A stretch of 64,000 nt of DNA from Codonopsis lanceolata (taxonomy: Eukaryota > Streptophyta > Magnoliopsida > Asterales > Campanulaceae). This document shows, in pieces, positions 47,028 to 58,960 of the stretch; the stretch's first letter is position 1; each line of letters starts with the position of its first letter. Below the pieces are notes generated by a model. It did no database searches and was not told where the DNA came from. It saw nothing but the letters and a program-made list of their open reading frames with translations. The stretch spans positions 6,146,767 through 6,210,766 of the forward strand of contig CM028382.1 in NCBI GenBank assembly GCA_013146195.2, written 5' to 3'. The position numbers and the translations under genes are program-made.

Positions 47028-50000
47028 TTATGACAAATTTATGAAGCTCTTGGCCGCACGTAAACTCAATTCTTCGTACACCTGAAAGTAACCAGTAGTT
47101 TTTCTTAGGTCAGTCATAAAATTTCAATCTTAATAACCAACAAGTACTTACAAGTTTTGAATAAGCATGTTGGAAGGCCTTTACAAAACTCTCTGCCTCC
47201 TTTGCGCCAACCTGTGAGGAGCATTCATGGTGAGCTGGCTTTCCTTCTACAACTTAGAAATGGTAGAAAAAAACTCTATTTCTCACTCTTAAAAGAAAGG
47301 GAATCATATGAGAATCATGAATCATCCAGTCCTACCATCTAAATTACTGAACAAATAACCAACGACTTGAAGAGGTGTGGCCGGCCAAACCAAATTAAAA
47401 GAAAGAGGTGAATTGGTGTTGTTAGCACGAGAAGTATGAGCAATGAGGGTACAAGCAAGGCATTTTTTTTTTATCAGAAAAAAATAATAGGCAAATATGG
47501 CCAAGACAAGTAAATTACACATTAATCATGCATTTACATACTCCGAAAGAAAAGAGAAAAACATGCAATGCACCGAAATACTAAAAAAACAGATAACATA
47601 AGTAAACAATGCTGAATGGAAAATTAAATACTTATAGTTTGTTCAGTAGCTCTAAACACCATGGTACTTTTGACACTTCCAACTACTAAATGTATTTTCA
47701 AACACTAACAAAGAAGATGCTAGAATACTTCATCATTTTAATTCATATCAGATCAAAATTAAAGTTCAAGACGCACATTTCTCCCTTGAACCCAACGAAA
47801 TCCATGTTAGGTAAATTGGTAGCATCATTCTGATGTATTATAGCATTTAGACTTTCTATGAAAATCAAGTAGCGCTTTTCCGTTCTTAGTTCTTATGGAG
47901 GGGAGAAAAATATCATCTACGGTCTACCCTACTTGAGTTAGCAGCATCCACCATAAAGAAGAGTTTATGGACTTTTAGAGGGAGTAGGAGAAATAGGCTC
48001 ATCCTACAAAATGCACTACATGTATGGCTGCATGCTGATATGATATACAATCACTTGTAAAATTTTAAGCCATACCTTCTTCTTTGCAGCCAGCTTAAGT
48101 TTCTGCCAAAATGCATCTGTAACACGCATCAAAAGCACACATGAATTATTGATGTCCATATGAATTTCATACAATAGAACAATAATACTCTAGAACTAAA
48201 TTTCGCACGCCATCTTGAGCCTTTCTCTATACAGGTTTTTTTTTATCAAGTAAAATGTATATTAATATACCAAACAAGCGCCAAACCAGGTGACGCTGTT
48301 CACAAAATACATAAAAAAATTATCATTGGAAGGAGGAAGAATCCTTGACTCTTGGCACCAGAAGACAAAGTGCGCAACAAAGAAACCTTTCAATCCTGGG
48401 TTGACCTTTCTATATTATCAAAACTCTCGATTCCTCTCCCTCCAAATAGTCCAGCAGTCTCCAAGAGGAGCTCTCTCCCAAATAGGTTTTCAATATTTAT
48501 TTGGATATGAAAAGAAGACTAGACTAATTGGAAAAGATAATAAAAAAGATGGACAAGAAATCCACAAAGCTAAGAAGCAAAATTACAAGGAACATACAAC
48601 TAAAAGTGGTAGAAACAATCAAGACACCAATCCTGCTGAATAAAGGGCATTCCTCTAAATGCACCATTAGCCAAACACTGCCTTAATAAGGGATGGCAAT
48701 GACTGACACGACACGATATCACGAACCAACACGACACGATTATAAAACACGATTACAGAGACAAATGACACAATAAGACCAGCACGACACGACACGACAC
48801 GAAACATGACACGAAAGGCACGAAATTGTTAATATATTTAAAATAATATTTATTGTTATATTTATGATCAAATAAGATAGATAACATGAAAATACGATAA
48901 TGAGACCCGAACACGACACTATAACACAAATTGCCAGGCAATAATACCTTTTGCGTACCAATAACAATTGATTCCAAATATTTAACTATGAGTTGATTAA
49001 AACCGATAATCAATTCAATACCTCCCATATTGTTATTATTGAATTTATTTTTATAAAAAATATTGTTTAAAGTCAATTAATCTTTTATTATAGTAATGAA
49101 GTATCACATATTATCTAAAATTTTGGTAGATAAATACTTTAATGAATAATCAAACATGAAACAAGTTATAAGCATAATTGAAAAAATATATCTACTAAGA
49201 AAAAATAAAAATAGAAGAAAAAAAACTATCTTGTTCGTTGATGCACTAAGAATTAAACAGAAATATGAAAATAAGAAATATATTGCTCACTTTCAAATGA
49301 CAAGTAATTAATCAAGGGGCAACTTTGTCCAAACATACATTTATTTAAAGCAATAATTGATAATGTAGTGGATAAGTAAAAAATGTAGTGGAAATAGCCT
49401 CTCCCTAAATAAATTGCCTTCTTATAATTTTTTTTTTAATCTTTAGCATCAATTAAGGTAGGCATATCCAATATTTCTTGGGACTCCTCTAACTTCATTA
49501 ACCACAGTAACAGGAATCCTAAAAAGATAAATACTCAGAAGACAAGCTCTAATAAAGGCCATCCTTCCCACAAAAGCAAAGAAGGCCCTATTTCACCCAT
49601 CCAACGCCTCACCACTCTCTCAACCATAGTTCCCCAAACATGACCACTCTCAAATTACCCCTCAAGGGACCCCATGAATGAGCCCTGCACCCGGTAAAGG
49701 AAGCTTAAGCATTGACTCCCTGGTCACCCAAATCAATCATCATTCCCAAAAAACACTTGGGCCAAGTTAGTCCTAAGCCCAAACATTCAATAATTTAAGA
49801 CCGCCAACACATGAATTACATTTTGGAAAATAAGAGAGGAAGGGAAGAAATCGATGAATCACATTTCGAAAATTAGTAGTGGCCAACTATGTAGTTGTAA
49901 GTTGAACATTTTAAAAACAAACTTCCATCGACTCAACACTTTTGTCACAGGGTATGTTGACCAGGAGTCTTTATTCAGGTCCATAAACTATGCAGGATAA

Positions 50001-51211
50001 GCATCCTTCCACTCCGCCACGTTCCCCACACGTGGCACTAATATGCGGACCAGACCCCCATGAGCACAAGACCGCACGCAAACCATTTTCCTGCCTTAGT
50101 CGCCGCGTATGGCCATGCGGACGACCCTCCGCAACCTAGGTGCACGGTTCCATGCGTAAAGGTTCTCACGCCATTTCTGGTGCAACCTTTGCCCTGCATT
50201 TAGAATCGCAAGGGAGTTAAAATTTGGAGGCTTCAGAACAAAGCTTAGTCACATTGTCCAATGGCATGAATGCTCGTGCCCTAACCAGGACCCTATGAAA
50301 GAACCACGAGATGGTTCCCCAAGGGACACGCGGCAAAATTATGAGGGGTCTTATGGGCAAGCCAAATGGAGTGCTGCCATCACGCAGTACGAAATGTGCA
50401 CAGACTATAGCGTGAGGCCCTCATTGCCTGCCTATAAATACAGACCTCAACTCATTCATTACACAAGAACAGAAAGCCAATTTTCTAAGCTACTACTTTG
50501 AGAAACGCCTCCATGGTTTCGGTTCTCTCCTTGGTCTAGCTGATCCGCACACTCGCTCCCTTTTTGTTGCCCTTCTTGATCCCGATGCAACGCCATACTA
50601 TCCACTAGCCTTACTTTTACTACTTTATCCCACTGCCAGGACATAATAGAAACAAAATAATAGCTACAATGATAACAATGTGGTTTCCAAATTACTCTAC
50701 AACTTGATAGCAAAAACTTGACACAAAGCTTGAGCATTTTTTCACATGGCATTCTCATAAAATGAAGGAATTGATGACAGCGCGCCGCTGAACCAGCACT
50801 ATCTACTTCATTTAGGGTTCTATTGCAAAGAATAGTAATTTGAAAGGGTGAGCCTTGGCGCAAGACTAAGGTAGCTCTATTTTAACCTAAGTCATGGGTT
50901 CGACCACAGGTGTAAGACTGTATAGATTAGACCCTCCAAAGCTCACAAGGCCTCATTACAGTAAGTTGTATATTATAAATCTAAATGAGATAAACTACAA
51001 TATTCTTCAATACCTTGAATGTTGATTCCCTTTGTATCACCGTCAATCCATGCATCTTCCTTTACCTGATGCCAAATTTTCATTGTTATAATAGAAGAAA
51101 GTATAACTTAACTGGTATATTATTCAAAAGAAGATTACTGAAATGTTTAGAACTATACCTCCACATTCTGTTTAGTCTGAGAAGTTGATTGTCTCGATGA
51201 TTCTGACTCAG
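47028..51211 (-). CDS. 3' part of an unidentified plant gene, five short exons
   Basis: Minus-strand exons in order: 51158-51211 (AESESSRQSTSQTKQNVE), 51014-51065 (VKEDAWIDGDTKGINIQ), 48076-48116 (DAFWQKLKLAAKKK), 47152-47211 (VGAKEAESFVKAFQHAYSKL) and 47028-47081 (VYEELSLRAAKSFINLS, then TAA). All internal borders are GT-AG, and phases join without a stop through 86 residues. The first part is polar and Ser/Gln-rich, probably a linker. From KEDAW on it is charged and helical-looking. Small size explains why the exons escape ORF scans. I do not recognise the family. The 5' exons were not found in 51212-52975; they may lie beyond the transposon nest on the right. The intron 48117-51013 is filled with LINE, MITE, SINE and LTR debris. 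Confidence 0.62.
48237..48645 (-). mobile_element. LINE 3' end in intron
   Basis: On the minus strand TGG ACT ATT TGG AGG GAG AGG encodes WTIWRERNREF (near 48430-48460), the typical C-terminal motif of plant LINE reverse transcriptases. It is followed by a short 3' untranslated region ending in CTTGATAAAAAAAAA at 48237-48250. Only the last few hundred bases of the LINE remain. Confidence 0.85.
48700..48950. mobile_element. hAT-like MITE rich in CACGACACGA repeats
   Basis: The left end GGGATGGCAAT (48688-48698 onward) and right end CCTGGCAAT read inward are similar. The body is rich in GACACGACACGA repeats with an AT-rich centre. No convincing target duplication, so the boundaries are approximate. 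Confidence 0.5.
49430..49800 (-). mobile_element. LINE reverse-transcriptase fragment
   Basis: The minus strand contains MVERVVRR (about 49625) followed, across frame changes, by FVGRMAFIRACL and RIPVTVVNEV near 49490-49580. This is the region after the catalytic core in plant LINEs (ERVVRRLDGWKR...GGR.T.I..L). Highly decayed. Confidence 0.75.
49940..50570 (+). mobile_element. LTR-like block with TATA box
   Basis: A GC-richer block with CACACGTGG and CGCACGCAAACC motifs. CCTATAAATACAGACC near 50430 is followed by a leader-like ATTCATTACACAAGAACAG. This resembles the U3-R part of an LTR. No matching partner in the window. Confidence 0.45.
50846..50955 (+). mobile_element. Au-like SINE remnant
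   Basis: It starts GGTGAGCCTTGGCGCAAG, close to the conserved head of the plant Au SINE family. It has a B-box-like CATGGGTTCGACCACAG and then TAAGACTGTATAGATTAGAC, which matches the family's downstream segment. Truncated at the 3' end. Confidence 0.75.
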
Positions 51212-52800
51212 CCTGAAACCATAAAACAATATGAAAACCAAAAGGAACATACGATCTGTAATATCCATTGCTCATTACTTAACAAAGCTGGGTAATTCCA
51301 TATCAAGAGCCAAACCGATATCGACTTAAGGTAGTTAGTGTCTGAAAATGGCCCACACATAAAAGACGCATAAGCTAAGAAAGAAGGATCCCACTGCAGA
51401 AATTAATTTGTAACACATCAACATATTGTAGCACAAGAAGCCAAGAACTTTAAGATCATTAAGATGAAAACGTAAAACTCCAACTGATCAAAGTAAATCA
51501 CAAATTAGGAAGCCAGAGGCTAAATTAAACCAATCAGCAAGTGTCTTCCCATCCCACACCTCCTATTCTTTCTTATTAAGCAGAGATTTATAACTACACA
51601 TTCCAAACTTATCTGGTAGACAATGCTCCCAAAGATCATAACTACACTGTGCGGTTATCACCATCTTACTTACATCAGCATCTCTTTTGGTTCTTTTATT
51701 AGCCTACCCCAAACACAGTAGCACGGGGAGCATGAGATAAACTGTCCTTGTGTACTCTACTGAGTCCTCAAGCCCAAGGTATTAGCTATATAGTCAAGTG
51801 AATCACATAGCATAACTAAGCCTCGCCTGTTGCAACTTTTAGGTATTAGAACTTCTTAAAAATTGACTTTTTTTCTGAAACAATGACTATGAGAGGAACA
51901 ATTTTCCTTACGAATTGAAAAGATAACTTTGCAACGTCCAGTAGAAATGTGACTTTGAGAGGATTTGAGAGGAATGAGTTTGGCTACGTTGGTTGGAAAG
52001 TTAACTTTGCAACCTCAGTGTCCATAGAAACGTGACTTTTAGAGCATTTTCACACAAAATGACCTTATTATCCTTCTAAATAAAATATATATTTTTTTAA
52101 ATTTGACTTTCACTAATTCAATCTAATAACCAAATTATTGATACATAGTATGTATATATATATTGGCCTGGTTAGTTTGTAATAAAATGTAATTTTCAAG
52201 GCTAATCAACTACTTTCACTTTCATCCAAACTTTTTTTAATAAGTTACCAATTTTATAACCTCTCCCCAGTTGCACCAACTTTTCAGAAGTTAGATCCTC
52301 TAGAATACTGATGCCTGTAAACTTTCTGCAACTTTTTACGTAACCCTTTTTCTAAACAGAGGACAAGACAAGCCCCAACACTAGTAACTTGATGCTGTAA
52401 AAACACATAAACACACAATTACAACTGCCATGGACAAATAGACGGCATAAATAGCCGCAATGCTGGAAGAATTTTGTCAAAACAAATAGTAATACTATGG
52501 AAATAAAGAAAAAAAAACAAATGCAAACAGTGTTGCGGAAATAACGCAATAATTCCACCAATAATCAATGATAGTGAGTGAACAATTGTACTGAAAATTG
52601 TAACAAGAAAACTCGCACGAAAGATGAAGGGGTCACAATGGTCCCACTTAAGACCCAACTCCTTGGACAAAATTTTCTTAAACATACAGTTAATAGACAA
52701 TATATCACAACAGCTACCCAAAAAATAGCTATAAAATAAACAATATAGAATAAAGAGAACACCAAATTTAACGAGGTTTGACAAAAAATTTGCTTACATC
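51212..52800. other. Probable intron or 5' flank of the minus-strand gene
   Basis: No further exon could be joined in phase. The minus-strand frames 52352-52784 overlap one another in three phases and lack a domain. Confidence 0.4.
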
Positions 52801-52828
52801 TCCGGATTCTACAAAATTAGTATTTCAC

Positions 52829-52854
52829 CTTTTTTTTTTTTTTGAGAAGTATAA
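52829..52854 (-). mobile_element. Micro-insertion of a retroelement tail with 16-bp target duplication
   Basis: AAAATTAGTATTTCAC occurs at 52813-52828 and 52855-52870. Between them, on the minus strand, lie only TATACTTCTC and a poly(A) run. This looks like a retroposition event truncated to its 3' tail. Confidence 0.75.
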
Positions 52855-53206
52855 AAAATTAGTATTTCACTTTCTTGAAATATTACAAAGGGAGAGCAAC
52901 TATGTGTTTAGAAGGATTAGACAAGTTTGAATGCTTTCTGTCCCTTTACAAATGGGGAAGAAGTTCCTTTTATAGGTGAAGGAAACCTCAACCATCATGA
53001 ACAGTATCTTTGGAAGAAAAACTCTACTTTGTCACCTTTGTTGACGATTTTTTTTATGATTATGGGTGTATACCTTAAGGACAAAAGATGAAGTGATTGG
53101 AATTTTACTCATGTGGAAAAAGATGATGGAAACGCAAACTGGTAGAAAGTCAAATGTCTTTGCACAGACAATGGTGGAGAGTACAAGAGTGATTCTTCTC
53201 ATAAAG

Positions 53207-53988
53207 TGATGCGGACCGAGGATCAAACGTTGGATCGAGTCAAGAAATGAGAACCAATTTCAAAGATCCATTGAAGATTGATGGAGGCCCAATGACTCGT
53301 GGACAAACGAAGAAGGCTCGAGATGCGTTAATGATGCTTGTGGTGGAGGTCCAATCCAAAACAAAGACTATATTTGAAATTGAGGCCCAAGACCCAAAGT
53401 TTGTATGCATTCTTGAAGCTATTGTAAGCAAATGGGAAGTTAAAGGACTTGGAATGACAAAGGAATGAACTTTAGAGACTTCGGGGGACAGTGTAACTTG
53501 AGGAAACTTTAGAAACCGGTCGCTTCCTATCCTAGCATTGACGGCAGTAACTTATCAAATTTTACTTCCTTTTCCAATTAGGTTTTGGTTTAATTATTTC
53601 CTAATTTACTTATCAAAAAAATTTTTAATTGTTTTTGTCCTAGTTTGTTTTGGGACTATAAAAGGGCTTCCATAACATTGTTTTAGTGTTACTTTATATT
53701 GATATTGATTGAATTGAGATTTCTTCACATAATTGAGAGAATTTCTTGTTGGGAATTTTCTTATCCTTCGAACTTACCAAGCTTGTTGAGCTGCAAGTTT
53801 GTGGCGTTCCGTAGCGTTGGTTCCTAGTTAATTGCGACTAGCGGGTCAAGGTTGCACCCCTAGGGATCGATTTATCACCCTAGGGTTGAGGGAAGCTCCC
53901 TATCAATTTCTTCGATTCGTTGTTATATACCGTTTCCGCAATTCAAAGGTTGGTTAATTTCTTTGTAACCGTTCTTGGGTTCACATCA
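53207..53988 (+). repeat. 5' LTR of gypsy element
   Basis: 782 bases, TGATGCGG to TTCACATCA. Contains TATAAAA at 53657-53663. The first 260 bases hold a coding tail (DGGPMTRGQTKKARDAL, SKTKTIFEIEAQDPKFVCIL) identical in layout to that in the 3' LTR. Carries a private 19-bp insertion (53609-53627). Confidence 0.95.
53609..53627 (+). mobile_element. 19-bp tail-like micro-insertion in the 5' LTR
   Basis: CTTATCAAAAAAATTTTTA is present here and absent from the 3' LTR at the equivalent site (CCTAATTTAATTG near 63258). It therefore arrived after the gypsy element inserted. It resembles a LINE/SINE 3' tail; a target duplication is weak. Confidence 0.7.
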
Positions 53989-53990
53989 TT

Positions 53991-54004
53991 TGGTATCAGA
54001 GCCA
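53991..54004 (+). promoter_or_regulatory. Primer-binding site (initiator tRNA-Met)
   Basis: TGGTATCAGAGCCA begins two bases after the 5' LTR. It is the standard plant LTR-retrotransposon site complementary to the 3' end of tRNA-iMet. Confidence 0.95.
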
Positions 54005-54600
54005 CAAAGAGGTAACCAACATTTTTTTCTTTTCTTGCTATTAAAAAAAAAATCTTCGTTGTACTCAATTTCTTCGTGCTTCTTCGTAGTTCTCTTTCTG
54101 TCCCAATTTTTTTCTATTCTAGTATAAATTTTCTCTACTTAATTTCCAAGCCCTAGTAGCAAAAAAAACGGAAATTGCTGAATCTGAAGCAAAAAAAATA
54201 CGAAAATCTCTGAATTAGTCTGAATATAAAAAAAAGTGCCGTAAAATTTACCTCAAAATTCTAAGGTTTTGGATCAAAAGCAAAATTGTTCAATTGTCAA
54301 TTGCTACAAATCATTATCATCCGTCGTTCTTTCGTTCTTAAAATTCATTCTATTCATGCTTTCATTGAGAAATTGTATCTCACACTGGAAATTATTAACC
54401 CCGAAAATCTAGAACCCTAAGTTGCAATTAACTAAGTTTCAAGGCACGCGAGCTTCGTGAATTTTGCACTCCATATTGGTAAATTCGCACGTACGAGATT
54501 CCGATTATTGGTAAATCCCGTATCCGTATCCGGCGTGTCCACAGCGTATCCGTATCCGGCGCGTGTCAGATACGCGAAACGTTTGCCAACGAGCGTATCC
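54005..54600 (+). other. Gypsy leader region
   Basis: Untranslated leader after the primer-binding site. A short cluster of CGTATCCGTATCCGG repeats at 54521-54600 looks foreign to the element and replaces the N-terminal part of gag. Confidence 0.5.
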
Positions 54601-54624
54601 GTGCATCATAGAGGAGGAGGGCTC

Positions 54625-55105
54625 GTGAAAGAGCAATTACTACTTAGGGAGGAGATGAGGCAAATCATGTACAAACGATTTGTGCCTAACAATTATCACC
54701 GAGATTTGTTGAGGAAAATTCAAACATTTACCCAAGGTAGTAAGTATGTGGAAGATTAAGATTATCATAGGGAGATGGAGATGGCTCTTATTTGAGCTAT
54801 AATATCTATGAGGTTGATGAAGCCATCATGGCTAGGTTTCTCAGTGGGTTAAATAGAGAAATAGCATATGTAATAGAATTGAAAGAATATGTTGATCTCA
54901 ATGAGGTACTCCATGCAGCTATCAAAGTTGAAAGGTAGCTTCAAAGGCGAGGGACATTCGATCGCAAGTTCACTTCTACAACTTCACCTTCTACCATATC
55001 AACCCCTAGCAAGCCTAAAGTGGAGTGGAATAAAACTCCAAGTACCACACCATCAAACCCTATGGAGAAACTTCTAAGGGTAAACCGAAACCGGAAAGGA
55101 TTAGG
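54625..55105 (+). pseudogene. Gypsy gag fragment
   Basis: MRQIMYKRFVPNNYHRDLLR, KIQTFTQGSKYVEDY and, in another frame, ARFLSGLNREIAYVIELKEY and AAIKVERQLQRRGTFDRKF belong to the retrotransposon gag domain. A stop after KYVED, frame changes and loss of the zinc knuckle (the hAT element follows at about 55105) show it is dead. Confidence 0.88.
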
Positions 55106-55390
55106 GTCGGGAAAATCCAACCCGTTTAAATTTCGGGCTAAACGGGCTGACCCCATAGGGTCGCCGGCGATCTGGGCTGGGCTACCGGGTTCTAGGGCTT
55201 CCCCTGGGTTGGAACTTTTTTTAGAAAGGAAAAACATATCTCACCCAAAAAGACTGAGAGAGACCCTAGTCTGAAGTCTCACTACCTCAAACATTCACAT
55301 TCTACGACCACACCCAAAAAGGCGAAAACAGAAACGGTGGGCCAAAATCCGAATCTGACTAGGAGACTGGCAAGGTCGTCATCTTCACTC

Positions 55391-55500
55391 CATAGTTGTC
55401 AAAGTCGAGAGGCGCTAAAAAGTCGATAGGTCCAAATTTGAGGCGAGAGACGTGGCGCTAAAAAGGCGCTCACGGAAATAATATACATATAAATACATAC

Positions 55501-55550
<50 letters not shown>

Positions 55551-56194
55551 ATATAGTTTAACAAATTTCAACAAAAACATGTCAAATAGATAAATATGGG
55601 AATAAACTGGACATTAGAGATTGTTAAATATGGTAAATATTATAGCATAATTATAGAAGAGTAATTGTAATAATTATAGGAGATTTGATTCATACTTTCC
55701 TAGAAATAGATCCTAGAAAGTTTATAAATCTGTACAGCTTTTTTTCAATAGAGTTAACCCATTCTTTTATTTTCGCCCAAATCCACAAGACATATGTAAA
55801 TAAAAAATCAAGCGACCAATTAAATAAAATTAGACCAAAAATAGCTTGAAACTACCCCAATCCAAAAACCAAGCAAGAGACTAACATGTATAGTCTGTGT
55901 GGACGTCCGCAAAAATTTTACTCCAACTACTTTACCCTTGGCGATGGTTGCTCGCTAGTCACGGTGATAGCAGATCTGACCTTAGATTGGTTCAAAAGTG
56001 AAGATAGGAGGCTAGATCTAGAATTGAAATTTCCCGATTACCCTCGTCCGGTGTATCGGAATTTAAAAAAAAGAAAAAGAAAAAAGAAAAAAACGTAAGT
56101 GAGCGACTTTCACGATCTTTTGACGCCTCACGACTTTCCAATTTTCCGCGGCACATCGCCAGGACACGAGGCGCTACACTCATTGACAACTATG
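55391..56194. mobile_element. Non-autonomous hAT element, 804 bp, perfect 8-bp duplication
   Basis: Both ends read inward CATAGTTGTCAA (55391 and 56194), and GGCGCT lies just inside each. Perfect CTTCACTC occurs at 55383-55390 and 56195-56202. The interior has a (CATA)n(TA)n microsatellite (55493-55541) and no transposase. It is the innermost layer of the four-level nest. Confidence 0.95.
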
Positions 56195-56756
56195 CTTCAC
56201 TCTTCAATCGTGCTCACTCTATCTTCAATCATGCTCATCGTCTTCAATCTCGCCGTCGTCTTCAACTGGTAAGTTGTTAAGTAGACCCTAATTTAGAAAT
56301 TAACAATAGTAATGTAAATCCTTGAACTAAGTATTCTATTAGTATTGTACTGGTTCTGCAATGACAGATTGTTCTATGGAAATCAATTAAGAGGGAAAAT
56401 ACCATCTACAATAGGATTTGTTCACACACTTGAGATTTTGTATCCACTACTTTACCCTTATAGTTCAGCTCTTCCTTCAAATGATTGTCCTCCTGCTACA
56501 AATGTCTCTCAAAGTGATGGATGATTAAATGAAATGTTTTTTCCTCGTGCTCGTGTATTTTAGGAGTTTAGCACACAACTAAATGAAATCAATCGTATTC
56601 ATATGCTTCTGTATGCACCAGCTTGGTTTTCAACTTTGTAGTCATTAACCACTCTGTGAGTTGTTAGTAACAGTCCGAGAGTCTGGCCCTTAACAAATTA
56701 ATTGAAGGACTAGTTAACCGTTACTCCAATTTTTGTATCTTTTTTGCAGCATCAAC

Positions 56757-58960
56757 ATGGATTCTCAAAATCAATCTCTTCATATTGATGATGATGATGA
56801 TGATGACGAGTTGGAAATTTTGGAATATACGACTCGTACTTCTACAGCTCGTAGTAACATCAATATGCAGGGTGGTTCTAAGAATCAAAAGCCCCCAAAA
56901 AGACAAAGAGCATTCACCGCTGAAATATGGAAATGTTTTACAAAGCCTAAAGATGGGAAGACAGCATGCATGGGTTGTGGGAAAGAATATGTTTGGGGCA
57001 GTTCTAACTATGGGACATCTACTCTTAAACAGCATATCAATAATTGTGCGAGTTCTCCGAAATACAAAGATGTGAGTAAGATGATGTCGGACCATGAAGG
57101 TAACTTAAGATCTAAAAAAATTGAGCAAAAGAAGGTACGTGAGCTTATTTCTATGGCACTTGTTTCACATGATATTCCACTTTCCTTTGTTGAGTACAAA
57201 TGGGTTAGAGCATTGCTTGGTTATTAGAGCATTGCTTGGTTATTAGAATTCAGATTACAAAAACATTAGTAGATTAACAGCTACTAATGATATCATGAAA
57301 TTGTATTCTATTGAAAAAGAGAAATTAAAGCGTGTTATGCTTGATTGCCCTGGAAGAATATGTTTAACCTTGGATTGTTGGACTGTTTGTACTAGTCAGG
57401 GCTATATTTGTCTCACAGCTCACTTTGTTGATTCTAATTGGAAGTTACATAGTAAGATATTGTCCTTTTGTAAAATGGAACCTCCACATTATGGGTGGGA
57501 ATTAGGAACTAAGGTGTTTGCTAGCTTGAAAGAATGGGGTATTGATAAGAAAATATTCTCTCTTACTTTGGATAATGCTTCTGCCAATGATACCATACAA
57601 GATTTCTTGAGAGAAAAGCTTTGTTTACAAGAAAATCTTTTATGCAATGGTAATTTTTTTCACGTGAGATGTTGTGCTCATATCTTGAATATTATTGTTC
57701 AAGAAGGTTTGAAGATGTGAGAAAGATAAGAGAGAGTATTAAATATGTTAAGGCTTCGGAGGGGAGGATGAAAAGTTTTCTTGAATGTGTTAGTGCAGTT
57801 GGTGGTATTGACTCCAATAAGGGTTTGCGATTGGATGTATTCACTAGATGGAATTCTACTTACATAATGGCTTGAAAGTGCAATTAAATATAGACGTGCT
57901 TTTAGTACTCTTCAATTGGTTGATAGAAATTATAAATTTGCTCCAACAAATGAAGAATGGAAAAAAGGGGAGAAAATGCATGAGTTCTTGGAACCATTTT
58001 ATGTGATTACAAATTTAATTTATGGTTCATCTTATCTGACCTCCAACATGTAATTCATGCAAATATGGGAAATAGAGTGTTTTCTCAATGAAAATGTGGT
58101 CAATGAAGATGAAGAGATTAGGAACATGGCTATCCAAATGCAAGAAAAGTTTGACAAGTATTGTTGTGAATACAACATTGTGCTTGCAATTGGATATGTG
58201 TTTGACCCTCGGGCAAAGTTGGAAATGTTCAAGTATTGTTACTCTCGTCTTGATCCATTTACTTGCCAAGATAAGATGTCATGTAAAAAGTAATGTGCAA
58301 ATGCTTTTTGGTGAATATATGGAATTATGGGGTTCAACTCAAGTAACTCAACCAATTGCAAGAAGTTCCCAAGACTATTCAGCCTCACCCTCACCTTCTT
58401 TGGGTGGTACACCTACGACAAAACATCAAGTAAGAATTTATTTTTTATAGAATTTTTTAATTCTCATGTATTTACTTAGTTTAATTTTACTACTTATTTG
58501 TTAGTACTTCTAACTTTCTCATTTATTTATTTTATATTGTTAACGTTGTAGTAGATTGGCAAACACCAAATCTCCGAAATGAAAAGAGTGAATTGGAACA
58601 ATATTTGGAGGAACCTGCTCTTGAATTGCGTTGTTATCCAGATTTAGATGTTTTGGAATTTTGGAAAAGTATCTATTATGGCTTGTGATGTACTAAGCAT
58701 TCCTATAACGACTGTGACTTCCGAGTCTGCTTTTAGCATTGGTGCTCGTGTTCTTAATAAATATAGATGTCGTCTTCATGGTGATCATGTGCAAGCACTT
58801 CTTTGTACTCGTAGTTGGCTACAAGGTTTTGTTCAAGGTAATAGTTTTTCTATTTTATTTACGTTACTATTTGATTAAAATAATTGATTGTATTAACTTC
58901 TTACCAATAATTAATTTATGTTATTTTATTATTTTAGATGAAGAGGGTAATGATTTGTAG
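56757..58960 (+). pseudogene. Ac-like hAT transposase (zf-BED, DUF4413, dimerisation), multiply broken
   Basis: The start MDSQNQSLHIDDDDD at 56757 is followed by a BED zinc finger (CMGCGKEY...TLKQHINNC). The RNase-H-like core follows with LTLDCWT, SLTLDNASAND, HVRCCAHILNIIVQ and LDVFTRWNSTYIM, then the DUF4413 region (AIGYVFDPRAKLEMFKY). The C-terminal dimerisation block is IPITTVTSESAFSIGARVLN. This matches plant RICESLEEPER-like hAT transposases. Lesions: a perfect 19-bp tandem duplication (57208-57245) shifting the frame, single-base shifts near 57715 and 57870, and further stops near 58050 and 58290. An intron is likely near 58430-58550, and another from about 58840 to 58937, before DEEGNDL. 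Confidence 0.92.

Noticed and set aside
52352..52784. Three overlapping minus-strand frames with hydrophobic stretches
   Set aside because: They look membrane-like but overlap in different phases, are AT-driven, and show no family motif or splice link to the exons at 51158-51211.
53247..53468. 73-codon frame as an independent gene
   Set aside because: It is the C-terminal coding tail contained in the 5' LTR, duplicated from the 3' LTR.
55105..55125. Exact left end and 8-bp duplication of the large BED-finger hAT element
   Set aside because: TAGGGTCGGG is a plausible terminus, but its flank does not match AATGTGAG after the right end at 59394; I give only an approximate boundary.
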